From Patella vulgata (lineage: Eukaryota; Mollusca; Gastropoda; Patellidae): a DNA stretch of 64,000 nt. The translations under genes were made by a program, and so were the position numbers. Position 1 is the stretch's first letter. Every line of letters begins with the position of its first letter. Shown here one piece after another: positions 46,801-58,800 of this stretch. Under the pieces are notes generated by a model. That model worked only from the letters and a program-made list of their open reading frames with translations, ran no database searches and had not been told where the DNA came from. The stretch spans positions 53,578,702-53,642,701 of the forward strand of contig NC_065881.2 of the NCBI RefSeq assembly GCF_932274485.2. The letters are read 5' to 3'.

Positions 46801-49800
46801 AAGTGTCAATTATTATTCGATTTTCATGAAATTTTCACTGTGTGATACATAATGCCATTTACGATATCATACAAGTAATTTAAGATTTTCATTATCACCG
46901 GAAGTAACGACATTTTGGCAAAAACTGTATTTTTAGCCTTCAAAACAGATATTTTATTCAAATGAATCAGATTTGTAATGTTTTTAAAATTATGATATTT
47001 GATTCCAATCAACAAATAGAATGAACTCATTCGATCATACAGATACCTCAAAATGGTTTCTAACTTGTACGGTTGCAGAGAAATAGGCGATTTTCTACAA
47101 GTCATTTTTCAAGGTTTTTGGTCTATAAAGGTGGCAATTATTATAGGATTTACATAAAATTTTCAACATGTGATGATGCTATTTCTGATTTCATAAACCA
47201 ATTTAACATTTTCATTATCACCGGAAGTAATGTAATTTTGACAGGATCACTGACATGTAGCAAATGAATTGATTGCTGGATTTGGTTGTTTCTGCGTCCA
47301 TTTTATTTCATGTGTGCAATGCTTATGTGGAAACCTGTTTAACGGTTTCATTGGTACCGGAAGTGACATAAGTTCAAGGGTAACGTGGCACCGGTGAAAC
47401 CCGTCATTACTGCTTCGCAGTTCTAGTTTAGTTTGTTACTGCTTTAATTTTGATTTTTGAATATATGCAATGGAGAACCATGTTGAAGCACTATTAGAAA
47501 ATAATATATAGAAATGATCTATAGAAAAGAGGTAATATAATTTGGCAGTAAACAAAATTCCTGAGTGGAAAAAAGTACATCTCACTAGATCTAATTTCAC
47601 TGACTCTTGTAACTTGCCAAGCTCTGAAGCTGGTGTAACTATTTATATCACTCTCTGGCAGCCTTGTTCTAGCTTATTGCATATAATATATACTGCTTTC
47701 ATTGTCCAGTAACTTGATGGTAGAAATAAAATAGATACAATACAAGGACTGGTTAATGGAAGCTGTAATTCTGTCAATAGTTTTGTGCATAAGTGTGTTA
47801 TTACCATTAAAAGTTTTTGCTCTGTAAAAAATACAAAGAGAACTGTAAATTGTTTTTAGGTGTATTTTATAATGCTGTGTATTTTATAATGCTGTGTATT
47901 GTATAATGCTGTGTATAATGGACTGTATGCACAACTCCATAAATAAGACTTTAAGGTACATTTGTGCCCACTGACCCGATTATACGGTATGCATAGTTCC
48001 ATATTCATTTTTTTAATCATATACCAGTTCATGATTGAAATAAAATAAATACAGGTACATAATGCTGGTATACACATATTGTATTACATAAAACAGTGAA
48101 TTTATTATAATTGTCACCCGCCTTTCGAAGAAAGCAGGGGACTATTAAAATTCAGGTAGAATGTTCAAACTTGGTGTACGCAGTCATTAGGTGAATGCCT
48201 TGATGGCGTTCAATGATAAACGTTGTCTGCTTACAGTAAGCAGAGATAAGCAATCTGATTGGTTGATGCTTTGGGGCACGATAACTTTAGTTTTAATTAA
48301 GTGAGAGTGATGAAATTCTGAGTAAAGGTTCATTATATCATTACCTTGACTTAGTTCGATGATTAGATTTTTCTGCTTAGGCTAAGGAGCGATAAGCAAT
48401 TTGATTGGTTAAGACTTTGGAACATATATAACAACTCTGCTTTTAATTGCGGTAGAATGTTTAAACTTGATGTAGATGTTCATTAGGTGAATGACTTGAC
48501 TGAGTTCAATGATTAACATTTCGAGCTAAAGCTAAGCAGAGCTAAGCAATTTCATTGGTTGATGCTTTGGGACAAGATAACATTGATTCTCTCTGATAGA
48601 GAGTGATGAAACTTAGTGTATAGTTGATAATCAGTTTGATTGCTTGATACTTTTGAAAAAAATAAATGTGCTATTAATTAAAATGTGTCATCTATTTATT
48701 TTGGGATTACGGCAGGGGACATAAGCTTGGCTTGTTGTATAACAGCGTATTTTTTGTCAAAGCCTTTAATAGTGGAATGATTTTCAGTGCTCTCAGTTAC
48801 TTGAATTGAAGTGCAGTTGTATATTTAAATTTAAACCGTTTGTATCTTGGTAATAATCCATGACATAAGACAGCAATGCGAATTTTCCATTCAATTCCAT
48901 TCAACTTACCCATGGCATAATTTTACAAACAAATATCTTCTTCAATAAACAATTACAGAAGACAAACTCATGGACACGACATAACATACACGGACATCTC
49001 AAACAATAAACAACAAACATAAATATCAAATCAACTGAATGGATCCCGTGGCCAGTTGTAAGGATCCACTGCCCTGTAATGTTTCAGGCTTCAACCAAAC
49101 TGAAAACAAAGTAACAAGGGAAACAATCCAAGAAACATGGAGGAATATTTCCTAAGCGTTGTATCATGCTGGTGTGAGTCATGATCGGCTATGTGCTAAA
49201 AGAAATCTCAATGTCAGCACATTAAAAAATAAACGACACAAAAAGATGTTTTACCAATTTCATTTGCTGCTGCTGATGACTGTTACGGTTGTGGTCAATT
49301 TGAAATAAAATTTGTTTTATATATAAATTTAAATAAAAAGCTTGGTTTCCCCCATCCAAAACAAGTATGATAGATTAATGTGAGCCCATAATCTAGTTTA
49401 ATTCTTTGCATAGCATCAACTTACTTACCAGTATTATGTGTTTGTTTGGTTCTATTTTATAGTGGGATTCCATCCCAAGCTTTAAGGATGGTACAGAGTA
49501 TTAGAATTCATGTATAATCCTTGTACTTATAATAATTCTATTAATAACATCTTGCCCATCAGAAAATATGTGTCTGATGTGAAAAAAACTACCACACTTC
49601 TTCCTAGAATACAGAAAAGGGATTGATATTTAATTTCTCTTTATTGTTAATCTGTTACTAATGTTTTCTTCAAAAATTAATATGAAAACATAGATATTAT
49701 GCTTTATTCTTTCATCCTCTTTTGGAATTAAAGTCATGGGATTCTGTCTGCTGGGGTTTTTATCTGCTGGGGCAAGTGGGGCCCTGAGGAAGTGGGGCCC

Positions 49801-52800
49801 CATAGACATTAGACAACATACTTATAATATGAATTATCCAAAAATATAAGGAAAACAAGATCGGGAAAATTCTAATTACATCTTTTTGTTTCCACTTACA
49901 TATTTTTTGAAAATTTAATTTATTCATTTTAAAAATTAAATGATAGAATTGTATTGGTGGGTGCACCCCCTTTGTCTCCTGGCAACCAATATTTTCAGAC
50001 CCATTCCATCATAGTTAGCTATGAGAAAAAAGCTTGTTGAATCATTTTAACTTTCTATTATCACAATTTTATTCAGCATGAAAATTTTTTAATTTTTTAT
50101 TTCAGATCGAGGCATTTGTCAAGGGTTTTAAACTCTCTACTCTCACATATAAACGTGTTATGACACTTCTCAACAGTGAGATGAAAAGTGGTCTAACTAA
50201 ACAAACAAATCATGTTGCCGATATTAAAATGTTTCCGACATTTGTCCGATCATTACCAGATGGAACAGGTACAGGATAACATTTTGTATATATATTACTA
50301 TAGTACTCTCTATACCTATATTATTGTTTATATTAAATCATGTTTTACATATTTTGGCAGACGGATCCGGTCCAATTTGCTTTTAGAGTGCAACATAGGT
50401 GTATTCAAGATTATTACTTGAAAATTTTATTTAAAAAACTGTAAGCGAAAAATAGGAAAGGGAAGCACAAATATTTTGTTTAAAAAACTGTAAGCGAAAA
50501 ATAGGAAAGGGAAGCACAGATATTTAACATGCCCAAGTTTGATTTCCTTGAACAGTTTAATAAAATGTGAAAGATAACTATGGCTAATGGATTGTAAAAG
50601 CCTGTATTTTAAGATTGATTGTAATTTGTTGTTTTTTTAATGCAGAAAAGGGCGAGTTTTTGGCCTTAGATTTAGGAGGAACTAATTTCCGAGTATTACT
50701 GGTTAAATTACATGGTAGTGATGTAGAAATTGAAAGTAAAACGTATCTCATACCACAGAGAATTATGTTGGGTACAGGAAAACAGGTAATCTTTAAAACA
50801 TAACAAGAAATTAATGACTGAATGATACATTTGGTATTAATGACTGAATGATACATTTGGTTGCAACAAAAAGGGGTTGAACTTGGACCTATATAAGATT
50901 GCAGTCATATTATCTCATCATAAAATGATTTCAGTAGGAAACAATTTTTGCTTATTTTTCAAAATAAATAAATCTCTCTGAGAAATTACAACAAAATATC
51001 GAACATATAAATGAACAGAAGCCTCTGTGGCATTCATTGCATGCAGTTAGTCAGTTATATTACTATGAATAAAAATTAAAATTTGTATAAAAAAATATTT
51101 TAAACCCTTCTTTTTTTATTATTTACAGTTATTTGATCATATTGCTGATTGTATTGGTAAATTTGTTAAAGATCATAATATACAGGGGCAGAAATTACCC
51201 CTTGGTTTTACATTCTCCTTCCCGTGTAAGCAAGAAGATTTAGCGGCCGCCAGATTATCAAAATGGACAAAAGGTTTCCGATGTGAAGGTGTTGTAGGAG
51301 AAAATATATGTCATTTATTACATGAAGCTTTAAAACGTAGAACAGTAAGTAACTTTTACATATAGATAGACTTGTTATGTAAATAAATGTCTAAATAATA
51401 TTTTATATAACTTTTGAAGCCAGAATAATGACTTGCAATAGGTAGATTTAGCTGTGACATAATCCAGCTTTAAGACAGGCTCAATGAAAGAGGCTAAATA
51501 TTTTATCTTTTTTTTGTTGTACAGAACTGTGATGTTGAAATTATAGCCGTTGTGAATGATGCTGTTGGAACATTAATGTCTGCAGCCCACAGTGATAGAA
51601 ATTGTGAAATAGGACTTATATTAGGTTTTTATTTTTCTTCTGATATTTATATTTTTGCTATATGCATTTTTCCCGGGATTACAAAAATGAACTAAACAAA
51701 ATAATATTTTTGAATTGGAACATTGTAATAAAGATGATTAAACATTTAAAACTGTATGGGATAAGATTTAAATAGTAAACTACCTGTAGTAAATATTGAG
51801 TTGTTATCAGTTTGATGTTTAATGTATTGCCACATCATGTCTGGATTTAATTTTTTGAACAGGAACAGGATGTAATGCATGTTATATGGAAGATCTGGAT
51901 AATGTTGGATTATGGGAAGCTGCTGATGACGATCATCCACAACAGGTAAGATGAAATAACATTCTGTGTGTGAATTGATATAAACACACAGAATAAACAA
52001 TAGTGTAAAACTATTATCATACTCGAACATTACTGTAAAACTATTATACTTGAACCATGCTGTAGAAAACTATCATGCTCTGCAATACTGTAAAACAATG
52101 ATACTCGAACCGTGCTGTAAAATTACCGTACTCGATCTATGCTGTAAACCTGTCATGCTCTACAATACTGTATAACTATTATACTTGACCCATGCTGTAA
52201 AACTATGGTACTCGAACCATGCTGTAAAGCTATGATACTCGAACCATGCTGTTAAACTATCATGCTCTACAATACTGTAAAACTATTATACTTGAACCAT
52301 GCTATAAAACTATCATGCTCTACAATACTATACTATCATGCTCTAAAATACTGTAAAAGTATCATACTCTACAATACACCAACAACAATTAGATGACTAC
52401 AGCACACATAGTTTAATCTAAGAGGTATTTGAAGCAAATTTTTGATAGATTAGTTAGTTTGAATATGTTTTTAGTCCGAATATATCATCAAATCACCCAG
52501 TTTGAACGCGAGATGGTGTATACATGTAGGTGTCTTTGTGTATTGAATATCCAATATACACACAGTAATTGTATTGAATATAAGTAGTGAAATATACATG
52601 TTAGTACCACCCTAGAACATTCGTTAACTTTTGTGCTTTAATATTTGAAATTCACAATATATAAATATAGCGAAACTTTTAATTTCAATTAAAAAGTGCA
52701 TTCATCTTATTTCCAATTGATTGAAAATATCAAGTTCCATATCCAAGACACCGTATTTTAATGCGCCCACATTGAAATGTGGTCATATATTGTCGTCACC

Positions 52801-55800
52801 CCCGTCTGTCGTCCACAATTGCCCAGTGATTTTCAATGATTTTCGATAATTACTACCACAGTTATGGCCCTTGATCACTTAAAAAAATCTTGTGGATGCT
52901 TTAGAGACCAAAGTTATCATTCGATTGACTTTAGATTGATACACAGATTTTCAATGAATTTTGATAACTTGAACAGCTAAATCCATGATATTAAATGTTT
53001 CGTATACTAAACGTTAGCATGGGGCAGAACTAAAAGCCAAATAAATTCTAATGATTTTCTGATAATTACCTAATGAGTTATTACTCTTAATCAGATTTTA
53101 TATGTGACAACTCGTTTTGACTGCTCGGAGGACTTAGCTGCTCTGGGCATATGTTTCGTTGCCTGGCAACCTATCTTTATATAAAAGAATTGTCATTATT
53201 TTACAGACAAACTGTGATATATTAATATATTCCCTGTGGTATATTTATGAGTGAAGCCTATGATATATTTAAGAAGAAGCTAGGCTATTTATAGTTTATC
53301 TGAAGGCTGTACTAACAGTGAATATATAACCTTCACTAAAATATCACCTTGTTGTCTAAGACACTTGTTGAATAATACTAATATAGGTTACGTGGGCGTT
53401 ATTTACTTCGTGGCTGATGGTTCGGGTAAACGCTTGTCTATGAGATAGAATTTGAATTTAATAAACCTCCTTATTGGTCAAATTTTCATGGTTTTTTAAA
53501 AAACTTGACCATTAATGTATTCATGTAAATTAGATTCTAAATCAGGGCAGGTCACAAGATAAAATATTCACAGAAAATGTCCGGAGATCTGTGGACAGAA
53601 ATAAAATATTTCTATAGAGTTATTGGTTGTATTGATAAATTACCAGCTATAGATATTTCATATTCTGAGGTTTCATCCGACTAGGAAGACAAAAAACCGG
53701 GATGACATTTTTATTCAAAATATTGACATTACTCAGATTGTTATGCTGTCTTTTTATTGAATAAAATGCAGTCGATTATACTTGTGTTCTGTGATTAACA
53801 TCGCAATTTGTTAAACAGAAATTTGGCATGGAGCCGAGTGGAGGTTTATTCATTAATTGGCAGCGTGCCAGTTAGAAATCAATGAGTCTCAATATTTTGA
53901 GCTGGAATGTGGTGTATTGATTTCAACCTATAGTGGGAAGGTAAACACATGTTGTTCTTCGCTGCCCAATCTTTATATTGTTTATTAAACTTTTCATTTA
54001 CTCTTAGGGTGGGTGAGGTGGTGTAGGGAAGGGGATGTCGATCATTAACAGACAAAACATATTAAATATTAAAATGAGAAGTATAAACCAATAAGAGACA
54101 GATAAATAAATATTGACGTAAATTTGTCATTGATGTCACAAGATTATTTATTTAGCTTTTTTTATACAAACAAATACAAATAATAGGCCTACTTTTATTA
54201 TCCATTCTTAGCCTTTTATTTAAATAATAAACATATATGTTTATCATCTGTCATTTTGACCGTTTAAATTATCACACACATTCTGAATAATTTTTAAACA
54301 AAAAGAAGTCATTATAAGGTCATTTGATATAAAGATAAATCTGTTTATCTGTTCGATTGAATTCATTAGTGCTATAAGCTTAAATTTAAATGTTATGATT
54401 AAATGTTGTAAATAAAAAACATCTTCAACTTTTTTAAGAGCTGTCTCATTTGCAGATGAATTGAACTTTTATTTTCACTAAAGAGAAGTTCAGACGCTCA
54501 TAAAGTGAATTTCGTTATGAAACATTTTTACTTCAAAATGGACATGAATGACAGATTTCTGTATTTCATTATGAAACATTTAAGTTCACAATGGACATGA
54601 TCGCATAAAACAATCTAAGGTCACCAGTAAATCAAAAACATATTTTGACACCTTAGTAATTAAATGTCTGACTTGTCATTCCCTAGTTCAGTGACCCAGT
54701 ACTAAAGTACATCTGTTTATGGTATGTATATATACCATACATATTGTTATATACTTATATCATGTCATCTAAGTATGTCTTTAAATATATGCAAGTGGTG
54801 GTTATTATTTACATATATACTGTATCATATTTCAGGTTATTATAAACACTGAATGGGGGGCTTTTGGTGATAATGGTTGTCTGGATTTTATAAGAACAGA
54901 GTATGACCGGGAACTTGACACCTATTCCATCAATCCTGGAAAACAAATGTAAGTCTGACAATCTTTACCTCACAGACACTGTTCGATAACTGATATTTAT
55001 TTTACACACAAGGTTGTTTTATGGATTAAGAGAACAAGATGTCCTACATATTTCAACACGTATCTCCTGCATGTCTATAGTGATTCAGCATAGATAACAA
55101 TAATAGATTTATTATACTAATCATAAAATAAAAGTCCTTTAAACCCCAAACTAAAACAAATCAAAAAAAATGTTTTATGAAGCAAATAAAATATTAATAT
55201 ACAAAAATAGAAACAAATGTTGACAAGACCATCATAGGATTTACTTGACACTAGGTCCTGTTTACTTTGTTTTTATTTAAAGCAGCGATTTTCCAGAAAA
55301 AAAGAATTTCTATTGGTTTCATGCCGCCATCGTTTTTCTCTTGTATCAATAGCTTGAATGATGATGCATTTCTATTCACAAAAGCTTATTGATACAAAAT
55401 TTACCCAAATGGATCAATAATAATGGAAGATATGGCCATCTAAAGTTCCCATTATTTTCTAAAAGACTATTTTATTTTTTTACCCAAATCCAAGAGTTTG
55501 TATCATTTTAAGTATAGTGGTAAGATGTTATTCAAGTAAAGGTTCAAACAGTATTATCTCATCGAAATTGGGGGGTGGGGGTGGGGGATGGATGGCCTAA
55601 TGGTTAGCGTGTGCTCGTTGTATGACAAGGTCTGTCATTGAGTCAACTGACGTGGTTTTGATTCCCAGGTTGTACGTGACAAGGAGTAGGGTCATCTGTC
55701 CAACCTTGTGGGGTTTCTCCGGGTCCTCCGTTTTCTCCCATTGCTAAAGACCCTTAACACAAGCGAATTCTTGAAATAAAATTGAACCATATGTTAGTCC

Positions 55801-55816
55801 TGAAATGACCTAGTCC

Positions 55817-55849
<33 letters not shown>

Positions 55850-58800
55850 GTATTGTATATTTATATCGAAAATGCTGCTGTTCAAAATGTCAAAATTGGT
55901 CTTTAGATTTATGAGCAAATAAACTGCAATGCAAAGAACAAAAAGTAATTTGTATACTGAGGTAATCATTCTGAAAACATAGCAAGGATAACTGTACTAG
56001 ACAAAACTAAATAAAACTTGACTTGATTTCAAGCCCTACAACATATAAAATGATTTGTTGTAATGTGGACATAAGAAAAGCTCAACAAATTTGTTGAACA
56101 ATATTATATAAGGTTTCATTTGTTTTAATAATGTCAAAAAGAAGCCATTGCCAGAGTACTGTCAATATTAAAATCTTATTTCGACTCTCGATGAACATTA
56201 TGAAGATTTATTTACTGTCTCAAGATAAACCATTGGCCTACCATATTGAGTGTCTTAATGCGCAAGTTCTTATTTCATAACAATGTATTTTTATTAGGAG
56301 ATTTAATGCCTAGGTTCTTATTTCATAACACACTTTTTTTTAAATAAAACAAAAAGAAAATATGACCATAAAAATTATGCAACAATTATGCTAAATGTAA
56401 CATGATAGCTATTGGGGGGTGGGGTGGGGCATAATTTATGGGACTATTAAATGAATAGACGTGTCTTAATGCGCAAGTTCTTATTTCATAACAATGTATT
56501 TTTATTAGGAGATTTAATGCCTAGGTTCTTATTTCATAGCACACTTTTTTTTAAATAAAACAAAAAGAAAATATAACCATAAAAATTATGCAAAAACTAT
56601 GCTAAATGTAACATGATAGCTAGGGGGAGGGGGGGGGGGGGGCATGAATTATGGAAAATGAAATGAAATCGGGCTTAACGTCCTACTGTTTGCTCCGAAC
56701 TGGGCTAATGAAGACGGGCATACACCATACAGTGTGCTATGAGGGAAATTTTGCCTAGACAGTGGCAGTACGGCCTACTCTTATATCGAATTCCAACGGT
56801 CAAGGGATCTTTTACGTGCATGCTAATGTGTACATAGGACCAAAAATTATGAGACTATTAAAGGGCCATTATGGGAGATTAGATAAAGAGTTGACAGTAC
56901 TCGCTATAATAGTTAAAAAATACATAACGTATGTTGAAATAGAATATGTTGAAAATTTCAGTCAAATTTCTGCACTAGATGTTAGCTTTTGAATTTTAAA
57001 TTTTGACGATCATCCTTACTAAAGTCGGTACGATAAAAAACAAATTCTCGATTATCCATTTTTGCGTTTAATCATCCTTCACAAAATGTATTCCAATCCG
57101 CTAAATATCACAGGCTAGCGATGGCATCGAGAGTTGATTATGATCTGGATAAGTTAATTAACGTCTAATTAATAATATAGATAATATTTCAGGCCTAAAG
57201 AAAGACCTGCAATAGGCAATTTAGCTCTTGCATAATGTATTTTTAAATGGATAGACATGAGTTTTTATTGCACTAGTTTTGTAGATGAATGATTGGATCC
57301 TCTATTTTTAGCTAGACTTCCTTAATGCATTTTATTTGCATACCACCAGCACTAAAAATATAAATAATTTTACCATAAAAGACCATAGGTTGGCCAGTAC
57401 ATTTATTTATACTTCCTTTTCATACATTTAGATTTTGTGTATGCATTTAGATTTCTAAATAATATGTCTGTAAATGGTTGGGTGCACTAGAGTTTATACA
57501 GTTCTTTGTTGGCTGCACAGTAAATTTGCACACGCCTTATATTATGAAATCAAATGTTTCTGCATTATTTGAATGAGAGAGTTTGATGAAATTCCAGCTG
57601 TTTATTGCCATTGTTCTGATATCTGTTTAATAAAAATGCTATATTTTTTTATAGTATGGAGAAAATGATATCTGGTATGTATATGGGGGAGATAGTACGT
57701 CTGGTGTTAGAGAGATTAACTATGGAAGGGTTATTATTACATGGAGCGGACAGAGAATGTCTTCTGTTTGAAAGAGGAAAATTTTACACCAAATATGTAT
57801 CTGAAATTGAGAGGTTAGTAGAAATTGAAAGACAGAAATCTTTAGTTCCAATTCAGATTATTTGATCTAGGGAGAATACATAAAGACAATGAGTGTTTGC
57901 AGAATAAAAATTATGTGGTGGAATTGAACATTGTGTTATGTATATTGTTTAAACCAACTGAGTCTCAAATTATACACCTATTTTTCATTGTCATTTTAAG
58001 CAATATTTTAGATATGAAAGCATTGTTTTTATCGTGGTATATATCAGGTCACAGGGAAAATATTTGTATTCAACATTGGTTCTGCTCCTCTGTAATTATT
58101 TTAATAATACATTTTGGGGGGTGTTATTTTTACAGTGATCATGATGAGTTTTTTGCCAACACAAAGCAAGTATTAGAAGAATTAGGAATTGAGAATTTTA
58201 CAACAGAAGACTGTAAAATAGTGAAGTATGTTTGTACATTGGTGTCGGCACGAGCTGCGTTTTTAGCTGCAGCAGGTGGGTTTATTATTTATATCAGTTA
58301 TTTATAGATAGGATAGATGCTTGATATTGACTGTTTATATGCACTTTACAATATGCACTTGTGTTTATTTAACCAAACACGTTTTTGCTCTTTTTCTGGT
58401 TTACACATGCCTGTCTTGTTCAACATTGTAAATATTAATTTTCTTGAAAAAAAGTCAACTGATCTTTATTACCTTGGTATTAGATGTCCTAAAATGATAA
58501 ATTAAATGGTGTGTTCTGCAGTATAATGTATGAATTAAGTGTCATGGTAATGGTAGGATTTCTTTGCTTTATACAGTAGATATACAACAGGTGCTAATTT
58601 ATACTGGTATTTATATATTCAAGTATTTTTTAACTTCATTAAAGACGTGATTTCTAAAATCAAAATGTTTTTTATATTTGTAGGTTTAGCAACTTTAATC
58701 AATAAAATTGGTCGTAAAGAAATGACTATTGCTGTTGATGGATCTCTCTACAGATTTCACCCACGATTTCACAATCTCATGTGCCTTAAAATACAGGAAC

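Larger units (their letters stand above)
41631..47426 (+). mobile_element. Helentron-like H1, outermost element of a three-deep nest
   Basis: Own sequence is the 55-bp start module 41631-41685 plus the body 45512-47426; the middle is the other two elements. 5' tip AGGGTTTCAC with hairpin GTTTCACAC...GTGTGAAAC; near the 3' end GTGAAACCC is its inverted partner, followed by hairpin ACTGC-TTC-GCAGT and the end CTAG. TT lies on each outer side. No coding capacity. Confidence 0.7.

Noticed and set aside
41828-47267. Small frames repeated in the three H1 bodies (for example [14 protein letters not shown] and [14 protein letters not shown])
   Set aside because: They recur only because the DNA copies are nearly identical. 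At least one copy does not keep the frame, and none shows a domain.
41631-47426. Simple tandem triplication of a 1.8-1.9 kb unit
   Set aside because: It does not explain the three stacked start modules. Nested insertion accounts for every junction.
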